A DNA stretch of 64,000 nucleotides from Occallatibacter gabretensis (GCF_001449115.1 NZ_LAIJ01000009.1:1928114-1992113), one strand, 5' to 3'; numbered from the stretch's first letter, positions 10,009 through 19,382 are shown. Made by a program: numbers and translations. Notes: a model not told the origin generated them from the letters alone.

Positions 10009-11067
10009 CTATCTTGCTACCAGCCGAAGTCCTCTGGGTTCATCGTGGATACAAAGATCAGCGAACGCATTTGGTTCACAAACCGCTGCGTCAATCTCCC
10101 TTTCTGTGTACCCAAGAGTCTCTTTGTGAACTTTAACCAACTCTTTCAGCAGCGTTGGGCTCTCAGGCGGAATCTCAACTGGTTCGTGTGAGCGGTATCC
10201 CGCTTGCCCCATTCGAAACCATAAATATGACTTCCTCCTTTCATCGATCTGTTTTAGCTCAGCGGCTCTATACAGGAGCGCAGCCATGGACACTCTCCAA
10301 TAAGGCTTCATTGCTGCCAATTTGGGAATATCGACTGAGGACAGGTACGGGCGAATGTCCTTTTCTGGCATAAGAAACTCGGCAGCGAATTTGTCTGCTT
10401 CGCGCTCCATGTTGTCCGTAAGAGTCGCGTGCATACAGATGTGACCCAATTCATGGGCAAGACTGAATCTCATCCGATCAGTTGGAATTGATTCATTGAC
10501 CATAAAAATTGGTGCCTTTTGACCCGGCAGCCATTGACTCATGGCGTCGACTTTGTTTGTTCCAAAACCGCACCGAATAACGATACCTCCGGCATCTTCA
10601 ATTGCACGAATAAGATTCTGCAAAGGACCGGGTGGGATCTGCCAAAGAGCTCGAACGAGCCTTGCAATTTCCTCTGGTCCACCTGCATGCTCATCAATAT
10701 CGAGACGAGGAAATGAATACGTTGCTCTGTCTTCTACAGACTTAAGCAGGTGTTTCACTTGAATCCTTCGTACGTTGATGATGGCAAGCAGTTGAGTGAG
10801 CTTTGAGTCTGTTGCACTTTTTCTCTTGCGATGGTAAGCACAGTTTGACCCGAAATCCCTCATAGACTCGTTGAGGAAGAAAAAATCGACCGTGTAATGC
10901 AGCCGATTAGACATTCGCCGGATTTGATCATCCGATGGAATCTTCAGGCCATTTTCAAACTTCGAGATTTCTGCCTGAGAAATTCCAACTTCTGCTCCGA
11001 GTCGTGTTTGTGTCAATCCTCTCGACTCCCGAGCAAGCGCAAGCATTTCGCGATTAAATGCTGGCAC
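10009..11067 (-). CDS. XRE-family regulator fused to ImmA/IrrE-type zinc metalloprotease
   Basis: 352 aa. Residues 1-62 form a Cro/CI-type helix-turn-helix (LTQTRLGAEVGISQAEISKFENG). A COG2856-type peptidase domain follows with the zinc motif HELGH at 205-209 and the downstream acidic ligand region EREADKFAAEFLMP (221-234). By family knowledge such proteins cleave repressors or partner proteins in response to stress. The start is GTG at 11067, one base after the stop of the upstream gene and preceded by GGAGG; the longer frame to 11232 overlaps that gene. Base composition is lower in GC than the flanks, suggesting horizontal acquisition. The target is unknown. Confidence 0.85.
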   Translation of the reverse strand: MPAFNREMLALARESRGLTQTRLGAEVGISQAEISKFENGLKIPSDDQIRRMSNRLHYTVDFFFLNESMRDFGSNCAYHRKRKSATDSKLTQLLAIINVRRIQVKHLLKSVEDRATYSFPRLDIDEHAGGPEEIARLVRALWQIPPGPLQNLIRAIEDAGGIVIRCGFGTNKVDAMSQWLPGQKAPIFMVNESIPTDRMRFSLAHELGHICMHATLTDNMEREADKFAAEFLMPEKDIRPYLSSVDIPKLAAMKPYWRVSMAALLYRAAELKQIDERRKSYLWFRMGQAGYRSHEPVEIPPESPTLLKELVKVHKETLGYTEREIDAAVCEPNAFADLCIHDEPRGLRLVAR

Positions 11068-11068
11068 G

Positions 11069-11695
11069 TTAGGCGCTACCTCCCTCCGCCTCTGCGGGCT
11101 TCTCTTGATTTTGAGCCTTTGCAACAAAACGAGGTTCACTGGATGGGATTGGTGGAGTTGATTGCGGCGGCATAACAATGAGCATCGCAGCAGGTCCAGC
11201 GATTTGAATTTGCCATAGCACTTGATTGTCAAGCTGGCATACGACTGCCTTGCGCACGATTTCCTGCTGCAGGGCGTCTAGTTCGTATCCAGCATGAACC
11301 AATGTCCCATCGAGCATTCCTGGAAGCTGTAATTGAGCAAGAAAAAGTGCCTGAGTCTTGGTGATGATGTTGCTGCACCGGCCTTTCTTACCCATTTTCT
11401 TAAACCGCAGCGTGATCTGTTCGCCAATGAATATCGTGATCGTTCCCGTCCGACGGAGGACTTTTACATTGGCCAGTTCAAAAAAGGCATTCTCTGCGCG
11501 GTGGGCAATTTCACAAAATACAATGGCAGCCCGTGCCCGCGCATCGAGTTTATGGTGCATCGGAGCATAGTCTTTCTTCCATGCTTCCCAGCCATCGTCA
11601 ATACACCTGTTGAGGGTGTCGAAGTAGGGTTGCAGGACACTTTCTGCCTGCTCCTCTGTGATAAGCGCCTGTCCGGCGAGGCTGCTGTTAAACAT
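11069..11695 (-). CDS. Unknown protein cotranscribed with the ImmA-like protease
   Basis: 208 aa, not recognised. The first two thirds look globular and partly helical (EEQAESVLQPYFDTLNRCIDDGWEAWKKDY; ARARAAIVFCEIAHRAENAF). The last 45 residues are Pro/Glu/Ser-rich and disordered (PPQSTPPIPSSEP). No signal peptide or membrane segment. The stop lies one base before the GTG of the XRE-ImmA gene, so the two are translationally coupled. By analogy with ImmA/ImmR and related pairs it may be the substrate or toxin/antitoxin partner; this is inference from position only. It shares the lower-GC character of the downstream gene. Confidence 0.7.
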   Translation of the reverse strand: MFNSSLAGQALITEEQAESVLQPYFDTLNRCIDDGWEAWKKDYAPMHHKLDARARAAIVFCEIAHRAENAFFELANVKVLRRTGTITIFIGEQITLRFKKMGKKGRCSNIITKTQALFLAQLQLPGMLDGTLVHAGYELDALQQEIVRKAVVCQLDNQVLWQIQIAGPAAMLIVMPPQSTPPIPSSEPRFVAKAQNQEKPAEAEGGSA

Positions 11696-11869
11696 ATCTA
11701 GACTCTATCATGGGTTTAAAATTTTGAGCACAAATTATTCCATTTTTTATTTCATGATCTTTTTGAGCACTTCGGCCACGTATTCGAGAATCTCAAGAAG
11801 GGTGAAGTTCTGCGTCACGTGCATCGGATCTAGTACACTTGGCCCGGACCAACTAGGAAGTCCAGGGGC

Positions 11870-13969
11870 ATGCGCGGTTTGGCTGTTAGCATCTTTTTCA
11901 TGACCCGCATTGTAGTTTTCCGTCGCATCGCGGCCGGCCTCATTCTGCTTCTCTCCAGCGTCGCTTCGTCCGCGCAGACTGCTCCTGACAAGGCTCATAT
12001 TGATGAGGTTCTTCGTGGGCTGAATCGTGGGCGCAGTGTGGGGCAGGTGGCTGTTTCGCCGGATGGGTCGCGGCTGGCGTGGATCGACCTGGGGCCTAAC
12101 CCTGGTCTGCGCATTGCGCCTATCTCGAATATCTCGACGGCTGAACCTGTGCAGGTTAGCGGGCGCTGCTCGGAGAGCGATATTCTCTGGCGGCCGGATT
12201 CGAAGGCGCTTGCCTTTTTCGCCTCGTGTGGGGATGCCAAGCAAGCCGATCTTTATCTCTCGCATCTGGATGGGCAGCCTGCGGTGCGGTTGACGCAGCT
12301 TACCGGCTATACCAACGAGGCCGCTTTCTCGCCCGATGGTACAAAGATGGCTTTTCTGTATGTGGAAGGCGCGACGCGGCCTGCGGGTGCGCTGGCTGCC
12401 ATGAAGCCTTTTGCTGGGGTTATTGGGGAAGATGGGATCGAGATTCAGCGCATTGCTGTGGCCGATGCTACGGCGGGCGAGGCGCAGAAGCCGCAGCAGG
12501 TGACGCCTGCGAATCTTCATGCTTTTGAGTTTGGATGGTCGCCGGATTCGAAATCTCTGGCCTACACTGCCGCTGAGCCGCCGGGGGAGAACAACTGGTG
12601 GACGGCGAAGCTTTACGCGCAGACGATTGGTGCGTCTGCGCCAGAGGTCATTCTTGCTCCTGCTGAAGTTCCGGGGCCGCTGCATGGGCTGCAGATGGCT
12701 GTTCCACGCTGGTCGCCGGATGGGAAGAACATCGCCTTTATCGGCGGTCTGATGAGCGATCAGGGTTCGACCGGCGGCGATGTGTGGCTTGTGCCTGCCA
12801 GCGGCGGTGCGCCGCGCAATCTTACTCCAGGTGCGCAGTCCTCCGTGGCATGGATTGACTGGGCGGGGGATAGCACGGCGCTGTACGTGGTCCGGGTTGT
12901 GGGCGGGGAGGATGAGCTTGGCATGATCCGGGCTGGCTCCAATTCGAATGTCCTTGTACAGCTGAAGCCGCCTGTCTTCCGGGTGGCTGGCAGCATTGGC
13001 GACGGACGCATTTCGCACAGCATCTCCTTTACCGCCGATCACAAACTGGCCGTTTTTCGCGCTAGCAGTTTCGACCACCCCACGGAAATCTATGCTGTCC
13101 GGACCGACGCTCAGCCGGGAGCGACTGTCACTACGCTTGCCGGTCTCACGCAGCTTTCGCACCTGAACGACGGAGTTGAGCCTGCATGGGGCAAATCGGA
13201 ATCGCTGAGCTGGAAGTCTGACGGCTTCAACGTGCAGGGCTGGCTGCTGCTGCCTAAGAACTACGATCCGAGCAAGAGGTATCCGCTCATTGTTCTCGTT
13301 CACGGCGGCCCGGCCTCAGCCGTCGAATCGCGTTGGGGCGCGGGCGGTGGTATTAATGCTCCGGCCTTCTCTGCGCTGGATTATTTTGTTCTGCAGGTGA
13401 ATCCGCGCGGCAGCTATGGGCAGGGCGAGGCATTCGTTCAGGCGAATCGCAAGGATTTCGGATATGGTGATCTACGCGACATTCTTGGTGGTGTGGATGC
13501 TGCTGAGAAGAAATATCCGATTGATGACAAGCGCGTGGGGCTGACGGGGTGGAGTTACGGCGGCTTTATGAGCATGTTTGCCGTGACGCAGACGCATCGG
13601 TTTCGCGCGGCTGTGGCGGGGGCTGGCATCTCCGACTGGCAGAGCTACTATGGCGAAAACTCTATTGGTCAGTGGATGATTCCGTATTTCGGCGCAAGCG
13701 TCTATGACGACCCTGCCGTTTATGCGAAGAGCTCGGCCATCAACTTCATCAAGAGGGTAAAGACGCCGACGCTGGTGGTTGTGGGCGACCGGGACGGCGA
13801 ATGCCCTGCGCCGCAGTCTTTCGAGTTCTGGCATGCGCTGCGCGATGAGCATGTTCCCACGCAATTCGTCGTTTATCCCAATGAGGGGCACGGCTTTGTC
13901 GATCCGGCGCATCGCCGTGACGTGATGGAGCGGGCCGTGGATTGGTTTGCCCGCTATATGCCGGAGTGA
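11870..13969 (+). CDS. S9 family prolyl oligopeptidase-type serine peptidase
   Basis: 699 aa, probably periplasmic. An N-terminal signal sequence (IAAGLILLLSSVASSAQ) is followed by a WD40/TolB-like beta-propeller (AVSPDGSRLAW, FSPDGTKMAFLY, WSPDGKNIAF), then a C-terminal alpha/beta hydrolase domain. The catalytic Ser is Ser562 in GWSYGG, with Asp in VVGDRDGE and His in NEGHGF, matching dipeptidyl/acylaminoacyl peptidases. The ATG at 11870 has AGGAAG about 10 bases upstream; ATG 11900 also keeps the signal peptide. It stands alone between the ImmA island and a lipoprotein gene. Role is likely peptide scavenging. Confidence 0.9.
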   Translation: MRGLAVSIFFMTRIVVFRRIAAGLILLLSSVASSAQTAPDKAHIDEVLRGLNRGRSVGQVAVSPDGSRLAWIDLGPNPGLRIAPISNISTAEPVQVSGRCSESDILWRPDSKALAFFASCGDAKQADLYLSHLDGQPAVRLTQLTGYTNEAAFSPDGTKMAFLYVEGATRPAGALAAMKPFAGVIGEDGIEIQRIAVADATAGEAQKPQQVTPANLHAFEFGWSPDSKSLAYTAAEPPGENNWWTAKLYAQTIGASAPEVILAPAEVPGPLHGLQMAVPRWSPDGKNIAFIGGLMSDQGSTGGDVWLVPASGGAPRNLTPGAQSSVAWIDWAGDSTALYVVRVVGGEDELGMIRAGSNSNVLVQLKPPVFRVAGSIGDGRISHSISFTADHKLAVFRASSFDHPTEIYAVRTDAQPGATVTTLAGLTQLSHLNDGVEPAWGKSESLSWKSDGFNVQGWLLLPKNYDPSKRYPLIVLVHGGPASAVESRWGAGGGINAPAFSALDYFVLQVNPRGSYGQGEAFVQANRKDFGYGDLRDILGGVDAAEKKYPIDDKRVGLTGWSYGGFMSMFAVTQTHRFRAAVAGAGISDWQSYYGENSIGQWMIPYFGASVYDDPAVYAKSSAINFIKRVKTPTLVVVGDRDGECPAPQSFEFWHALRDEHVPTQFVVYPNEGHGFVDPAHRRDVMERAVDWFARYMPE

Positions 13970-14234
13970 CGGGACCGGTTACGGTTTGGGGCTGCATGAG
14001 TCTATGTGAGTACGGAAATAAAGATATTCGGTCAGGACGGCTTCACAGGTTCTGGCTCGTTTGATTCCGGCCTGGCTCGTTCGGGATCATTTGGCCCTGA
14101 TACACTTTGGATTGGAAGAACAGCGGATTTTTTCCTCTCGCCCACGCTGGCGGGACGCGCTTTCAAACAAAATTTTGTGGCGTAATTTAGGAAAGACCGT
14201 TCCGCGGTTACGGAATGCGGGGCGGGGAGGATTC

Positions 14235-16853
14235 ATGCGGCGGTTTTTGACGCTTGTTTGTTTGCTGGTGTTGGCTGTTCCGGCCGGTATTACTATTGCC
14301 GGATGCACGCGCAATCCAGCCGGGAATTATTGCAACGGTTTGGGTTACGGCCCCAAGATTACCGAGCTCTCCTATATCACCCTCGGGCCTCAGTTCACGG
14401 GCATCTCGCTGGCCTTTGGCCAGACGCGCCAGAGCAACGCGCCGTCCGCATTTACGTGCAAGAACACCGCCTTCAGCGTTACGACATGGAGCTACGGCAC
14501 CACGAATAACCGGTTGGTTGATATTTCCCCCACCGGCAATATTTGCGCCGGCACATGGAACCGGAATTCCGGCGGCGGCATTGCGGATTACACCATTTGC
14601 AGCGCGCCCAACCCGGTGCCCAATAACGGTGACCTGCCTTACGGCGTGGCGTATGAAACCGCCTCCGCCAATGGCGTGACTTCCAATCCTGTGCCGGTCT
14701 ACATCCATACACCCGTCACTTCGATAGCGCTTGCGGGCCCACAGCAATGTCTATCGCAGGGGCAATTGGCACAGCTTGACTCTCAGGCCTGCTACTCGAA
14801 CAACGGTGTACAGACCCTTCTCTGCGCTCCGGCGGGCCTCCCATCGACGCAGTATGCGTGCCCGGCGCGGGCCGGCACCACCGTGCCCACCTGCGAGAAC
14901 TCCATTGGCACCATGTCTTATGCCGTGGGCAACCCTTCAGTGGCCACTATTAATGCTGAGACCAACCAGATTACCGCGCAGCTCCCGGGCACCACAGTTA
15001 TCACGGCGAACCTCGCCGGCTCCGGATCTACCGCGGGCTACTTCTCCACCTGCCCGCCGAAGTCCATCTCCGTTACGCTCAATGGCGCAACCAGTGGCAC
15101 GGTGACCCAGGGCGTAGTGCAGAACCTGGTCACCAACGTCACCGATACACAGGGCAACACCATCACCGGTCTTACGCTCAATTACCAGTCCACCAATCCG
15201 CAGAATCTGTCGGCTTCGAGCGCCGGCGCGATCACGGCCAGCTTCCCCGGCGCGGCCAGTGTCTATGCCATCTGCCAACCGGCGACGTGCAATCCCGCGC
15301 CTATTAATGAAATTGGTGTCTTTGGCACTGGACTGCCCATTTCTTCGAATCCTGTCGACATTACGATTCCCGGTTCCACAAGCGCCTTCGTCTGGTACGC
15401 TGCGCCGGGCCAGTCGCAGTACTTTGTTCCCTTTGAACTGCTCACCGGCACGCCCGGCAACACCGTGCGTTTGCCCTACGTGCCTAACTCGCTCGTGATG
15501 GATCGCCTAGGCACCAATCTCTACTTCGGCTCACAGACTGAGCTTATGGTGTACAGCGCCACGTCCAACTCTCTTGCAGGCCAATACACCGGCATCCCCG
15601 GTGTTGTGCTCGGTGTCTCTCCCAGCAATTCAAGTGTGCTGGTCAATGATCAGAAGCGCCGCATCTTCTATCTCTTCACTCCCAGCAGCGCCACTGTGAC
15701 CGGTACTTTCGGCGGCCTTGGCGTTACCGCGCAGTGGACACCGGATTCGCAGACGCTCTACGTCTCTGACAGCGCCGCGGCCAATATTCTGCCGGCCAAT
15801 GTTTCTGCCGGCATCACAAGCCACACCGATACCCTTTACGTCTTCAACGCCAACACGGGCTGGACTACTTACCCTCTGTCTTGCTCGAACGGCGGGCCGA
15901 CGACGGCGAATCCTTGCATTTCTTCCGGCAGCAACACATCGAACGGCGCGCAGAGCATCGCTATCACAGTACCCAGCGTCGGCGCATACTTCAGCGGTAA
16001 TCCCACGGTTGCGCATACCTGGTGCCCCGCAGGCAACGTTGGTCAGTACGCCAACATGCTCTTCTATCCGCAGATTGATAACGTCGCCGGCGACTCCGTC
16101 TCCGAGGATACCGATCAGCTTGCCGCAACCGTCGATGGCAACCACATCCTTGGCGCGACGCATACCGGCAGCGCTGGATCGAGCGGTCCGCTCACCTTCA
16201 CCGACATCGACGTGACCGTTCCTTCCGATAGCTGCCTGCCGCCTGCGCCAGAGGACGGCATTTACCCAAGTGACACGCTGGAGCTCGGCAGCCCCTTGCA
16301 GCCGCTGCTGCTCTCGCACACTGTCACCAACCAGCAGATCCCTGTTGACGCCACTCAGGTCAATCAGGTGGTTACTTCGCCTGCTGCTGTCACCAACGGT
16401 ACGGCAATCTCAGCGCAGAGCCTCACCTTTGTTACGTACAACGCTGCAGCGACGCCCGGCGCAACAAGCAACGCCGCACTGCCCTACTACCTTCAGACCG
16501 TGGCTTCCACTGCCAACGCGGGTACGCTTGGCTCCGCTACATTCACGTGCGCTCCTCCCAATGCTCCCGATAGCTGTATCCAGAAGAACCTCACCTCTTA
16601 CATCACTGCGCCCATAGCCGGAGCCTTCAGCATCGATAACACGCTGTTCTTTGTCTCCACTTCAGGCGACAACCTGGTGCACACCATTAACACCAGCACC
16701 CTGCAGGAAGTACCGCAGCAGCTCATGGCTCCTCAACTGCCCGCCTGCACTCCGGTCTCCGCGGGCGGAACAGACACTGACTGCCTCTACACGGGCACAG
16801 CCAGCATCGTCCCCGCAACCGTCATCACTGTGAAGCCGCGCGCTACCAACTAG
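14235..16853 (+). CDS. Large lipoprotein with Ig-like and beta-propeller repeats
   Basis: 872 aa. The signal peptide MRRFLTLVCLLVLAVPAG ends in a lipobox-like IAGC. The ATG at 14235 has GGGGAGG 4 bases upstream; the frame extends to 14061 without support. After the signal come Thr/Ser/Asn-rich segments with Big2-like features (NPSVATINAETNQITAQLPGTTVITANL; NPQNLSASSAGAITASFPG). A propeller-like section then covers about residues 410-530 (TNLYFGSQTELMVYS; TAQWTPDSQTLYVSD). Several Cys residues could form disulfides. Surface or periplasmic adhesion or binding is plausible, but no function is assigned. A hairpin follows the stop. Confidence 0.75.
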   Translation: MRRFLTLVCLLVLAVPAGITIAGCTRNPAGNYCNGLGYGPKITELSYITLGPQFTGISLAFGQTRQSNAPSAFTCKNTAFSVTTWSYGTTNNRLVDISPTGNICAGTWNRNSGGGIADYTICSAPNPVPNNGDLPYGVAYETASANGVTSNPVPVYIHTPVTSIALAGPQQCLSQGQLAQLDSQACYSNNGVQTLLCAPAGLPSTQYACPARAGTTVPTCENSIGTMSYAVGNPSVATINAETNQITAQLPGTTVITANLAGSGSTAGYFSTCPPKSISVTLNGATSGTVTQGVVQNLVTNVTDTQGNTITGLTLNYQSTNPQNLSASSAGAITASFPGAASVYAICQPATCNPAPINEIGVFGTGLPISSNPVDITIPGSTSAFVWYAAPGQSQYFVPFELLTGTPGNTVRLPYVPNSLVMDRLGTNLYFGSQTELMVYSATSNSLAGQYTGIPGVVLGVSPSNSSVLVNDQKRRIFYLFTPSSATVTGTFGGLGVTAQWTPDSQTLYVSDSAAANILPANVSAGITSHTDTLYVFNANTGWTTYPLSCSNGGPTTANPCISSGSNTSNGAQSIAITVPSVGAYFSGNPTVAHTWCPAGNVGQYANMLFYPQIDNVAGDSVSEDTDQLAATVDGNHILGATHTGSAGSSGPLTFTDIDVTVPSDSCLPPAPEDGIYPSDTLELGSPLQPLLLSHTVTNQQIPVDATQVNQVVTSPAAVTNGTAISAQSLTFVTYNAAATPGATSNAALPYYLQTVASTANAGTLGSATFTCAPPNAPDSCIQKNLTSYITAPIAGAFSIDNTLFFVSTSGDNLVHTINTSTLQEVPQQLMAPQLPACTPVSAGGTDTDCLYTGTASIVPATVITVKPRATN

Positions 16854-16874
16854 CACAATACAAATCCTGAAGTG

Positions 16875-16911
16875 TCCCATCCTTGCGAATTTTTTCTTCG
16901 CGAGGGTGGGA
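16875..16911 (+). terminator. Hairpin after the lipoprotein gene
   Basis: 15-bp imperfect stem (16875-16889 with 16897-16911, pairing through two G-U pairs) around a T-rich loop. The 'tcccatcctt...agggtggga' sequence resembles a recurrent acidobacterial intergenic palindrome. It probably works as a terminator though the T-run is in the loop. Confidence 0.55.
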
Positions 16912-16936
16912 TGCCCTGCCACGATAGAATCAAAAA

Positions 16937-17836
16937 GTGATCAAGAGCCTCGCATTCCTCCATTCCACTGCCAGTGCTGCAGACCACCAGAAGTTAGCCA
17001 GCTTTCTGGCCGCGATCGGCTTTGAGCCGGGCTCCACGTGGGACGAGGAAGCCTCGCAGGGAGCCTTGTTTTTTACTCCTCGCGGCGGCATCGAGCTGAT
17101 CTTCGGGGCCATGCCATTCTTCTCCGAATTTTCAGTTGAAGTCACTTCCGTTGATGCCGCTTATCAGGCCGCAGCCGCATGGCTTCGCGCCGATTCCCCC
17201 AGTCCAGAAGCACTCGAACTGGAATCGCTCCTCACACCCGTGGCGGATACTGACTGGAAATCCCGCTACTTCACGGTTGAGCCCGTGCCCGGCCACAAAT
17301 TTTCTTTCTGGGCATGGGATGCGACGAAGACAGATCCGCTCAAAGGCAAGCCCATCGCTGTCGAAGGCGATCTTTCTGCTGCTGGCATGAAGTTCGCGAT
17401 CGTTGTCTCGCGCTGGAATGCCGTCATCACCGACCGGCTTCTGGAAGGCGCAATTGACGGGCTTCTCCGTAGCGGCGCGCAGCAAGCTGATATCGGAATC
17501 GTCCGCGTTCCCGGCGCATGGGAGATCCCTGCCGCCGCCCGTACGATTGCGGAGCAGGGGAGTGTCGACGCCATCATCACCCTCGGCTGCCTCATACGCG
17601 GCGAAACCGCTCATTACGAAGCCATCTACAACGAAGTCGCTCGCGGCATTGGTCAGTCGCAGCAGGAAACCGGCATTCCGCACAGCTTTGGCGTGCTCAC
17701 CTGCGAAACGCTGGAGCAGGCGCTCAACCGCGCCGGCATCAAGGCCGGAAACAAAGGCTTCGAAGCTGCCGTCGCCGCCCTTGAAATGGTCAGCCTCAGC
17801 CGTAAGCTGGCACAAGTGAAAGCGAGCGCGCAATGA
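16937..17836 (+). CDS. ribH: VOC (glyoxalase-like) domain fused to 6,7-dimethyl-8-ribityllumazine synthase
   Basis: 299 aa. Residues ~138-299 are a complete lumazine synthase, which condenses 5-amino-6-ribitylaminouracil with dihydroxybutanone phosphate in riboflavin synthesis: EGDLSAAGMKFAIVVSRWN, PGAWEIPAAARTI and IRGETAHYEAIYNEV with the active-site His. Residues 1-~130 look like a vicinal-oxygen-chelate domain (SLAFLHSTASAADHQKLASF; GIELIFGAMPFFSEF; PGHKFSFWAWD). No start codon with a ribosome site separates the two parts and the RibH N-terminus is intact, so this is a real fusion. It starts with GTG. The stop overlaps the nusB start (ATGA), a classic ribH-nusB pair. Confidence 0.9.
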   Translation: MIKSLAFLHSTASAADHQKLASFLAAIGFEPGSTWDEEASQGALFFTPRGGIELIFGAMPFFSEFSVEVTSVDAAYQAAAAWLRADSPSPEALELESLLTPVADTDWKSRYFTVEPVPGHKFSFWAWDATKTDPLKGKPIAVEGDLSAAGMKFAIVVSRWNAVITDRLLEGAIDGLLRSGAQQADIGIVRVPGAWEIPAAARTIAEQGSVDAIITLGCLIRGETAHYEAIYNEVARGIGQSQQETGIPHSFGVLTCETLEQALNRAGIKAGNKGFEAAVAALEMVSLSRKLAQVKASAQ

Positions 17837-18252
17837 CTACAAAAACACGCCGCAAGTCCCGCGAGCTGGCCATGCAGATGCTCTTCCAGGCCGATATGGG
17901 ACACCAGTCGGAGGATGAGGTTCGCGCCACCTTCTGGCGGGCCGGAGATCCCGTTGAAACCGAGGTCCGCGGCTTTGCGGAAGACCTCTTTCGCGTTGCG
18001 ATGGTCCGTCAGGCGGAGATTGACGAACTCATCCTCAAGAACTCAAAGAACTGGCGCATCGAGCGCATGGCCGGTGTCGATCGCAATCTCCTCCGCATGG
18101 CGATCGGAGAGATGCTCGGCTTCAAGTCCACGCCTTTTCCGGTCGTCATCAATGAGGCGCTTGAAATTGCCCGCCGATACTCCGCATCGGAATCCATCAA
18201 CTTCCTCAACGGTCTTCTTGATGCTGTCGCGCACAGCCTTTTGCCCAAATAA
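17833..18252 (+). CDS. nusB: Transcription antitermination factor NusB
   Basis: 139-aa all-helical RNA-binding protein that with NusE (S10) binds boxA in rRNA leaders to prevent premature termination. Motifs: RKSRELAMQMLFQADM at the N-terminus and NRLLRMAIGEM-type (here DRNLLRMAIGEML), PVVINEALEIARRYSA and FLNGLLDAVAH at the C-terminus. The start codon overlaps the ribH stop by four bases, so translation is coupled. Confidence 0.96.
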   Translation: MTTKTRRKSRELAMQMLFQADMGHQSEDEVRATFWRAGDPVETEVRGFAEDLFRVAMVRQAEIDELILKNSKNWRIERMAGVDRNLLRMAIGEMLGFKSTPFPVVINEALEIARRYSASESINFLNGLLDAVAHSLLPK

Positions 18253-18358
18253 CCGTTCATTTCCAATTCCCAAGCGACAATTCGCGCCCATAGTGCATCG
18301 ATTGAGTTAGCATGTTGCTCTGATCTTTGTCATCTTGGAGCGAAAAAGGAGAGGGATT

Positions 18359-18721
18359 ATGTCAGAAGATAATGGAATCAATGGAATCGCGTGGTTTTTG
18401 GCCGGATTGGGCGTTGGTGCCCTAGTAGGCGTTTTGTATGCACCCAAGAGCGGCAGGGAAACCCGTGAAGATATCGCCGCAGGCGCCCGTGAAGGCGCGG
18501 ATTATGTCCGTGTCAGGGGCAAGCAGGCAGCAGAATACGCTGGCGATATTTATGAAAAGGGCAAGCAGTACGCCGGCGAATATGCAGATCGTGGCCGTCA
18601 GCAATGGGACACCCTTGTGGATCGCGGTCGTGATGCGGTCACAGATCAAACCTCGCGCGTTGCGGCAGCCGTGCAAGCCGGCAAGGAAGCCTATCGTACC
18701 GGCGAAACCAGCGGAAGCTAA
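18359..18721 (+). CDS. YtxH domain-containing small membrane protein
   Basis: 120 aa with one N-terminal membrane helix (GIAWFLAGLGVGALVGVLYAPKSGRETRE), the signature of the YtxH/gas-vesicle-protein-like family. An amphipathic, charged helical tail with Tyr/Gly repeats follows (AEYAGDIYEKGKQYAGEYADRG). The ATG at 18359 is decided by AAGGAGAGGG upstream. By family it is linked to general stress. The next gene also encodes a one-helix membrane protein with a coiled tail, so the two may work together. Confidence 0.82.
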   Translation: MSEDNGINGIAWFLAGLGVGALVGVLYAPKSGRETREDIAAGAREGADYVRVRGKQAAEYAGDIYEKGKQYAGEYADRGRQQWDTLVDRGRDAVTDQTSRVAAAVQAGKEAYRTGETSGS

Positions 18722-18755
18722 CCGAAATACAACATACAACTCAATTCATCGAAAT

Positions 18756-18791
18756 CACTCTCCGGCGGGCTTCATCGCTCGCCGGAGAGTG
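18756..18791 (+). terminator. Stem-loop between the two small membrane-protein genes
   Basis: Perfect 12-bp inverted repeat cactctccggcg (18756-18767) and cgccggagagtg (18780-18791) with a 12-base loop. Only a weak T-run follows, so it may attenuate rather than end transcription into the next gene. Confidence 0.6.
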
Positions 18792-18820
18792 ACAATTTGT
18801 GCAAGATTTCGAGGCAGAAC

Positions 18821-19366
18821 GTGACAACGGAAACATTTCATCTTACGGTTGTAATTATTGCAGGCGTCATCCTGCTCATGCAGCTTGCGGTGCTCTCGGC
18901 CATCCTTCTGGGCGTTGTTAAGCTTTCGCGGACAGCTCGTGAAAAGACCAGCGAACTGAGCGGCACCATCATGCCGGTGCTCAACAGCTCCCGCGAGCTA
19001 CTTACATCCGTAAACTCGCTCATCGCCAAGATTGAACCGCGCCTTGACGCGGCCGCTACGGACCTGGCAACAATCACACGGTCTGCGCAGGCTCAGGCTG
19101 TCCGTTTCGAATCCACAGCGAACGATCTTCAGCAGCGCGTCCATCTTCAGGCTGTGCGGATCGACGGCATGGCGACATCCGTTCTGGATAGCGTGGATTA
19201 TGCGAGCCGCAAGGTGACTGACGCCGTGCGCGGTCCTGCTCGCCGCGTCTCCGGAGCTATTGCCGCTGTCAGCGCCTTTGTCGATACCCTCATGAAGCCC
19301 GCACCGCGCAGAGTGGTCACGCCCACACCGGCATCTGCTCCGGTAGACAAAGACGTCGTGGTGTAA
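18821..19366 (+). CDS. DUF948-like membrane protein with coiled-coil tail
   Basis: 181 aa. One N-terminal transmembrane helix (VVIIAGVILLMQLAVLSAILLG) is followed by a long amphipathic helical region (ARLDAAATDLATITRSAQAQ-like heptads). The C-terminus is Pro/Val-rich. GTG at 18821 is preferred over TTG at 18797 because GAGG sits 7-10 bases upstream. It resembles the DUF948/YtxG group of general-stress proteins, often beside YtxH, and here YtxH is the upstream gene. Molecular function unknown. Confidence 0.7.
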   Translation: MTTETFHLTVVIIAGVILLMQLAVLSAILLGVVKLSRTAREKTSELSGTIMPVLNSSRELLTSVNSLIAKIEPRLDAAATDLATITRSAQAQAVRFESTANDLQQRVHLQAVRIDGMATSVLDSVDYASRKVTDAVRGPARRVSGAIAAVSAFVDTLMKPAPRRVVTPTPASAPVDKDVVV

Positions 19367-19382
19367 AGTAAATTGTTCATTC

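Noticed and set aside
11747..13303. Long 518-aa open frame on the minus strand
   Set aside because: Antisense shadow of the S9 peptidase; Arg/Pro-rich, no family features, no ribosome site.
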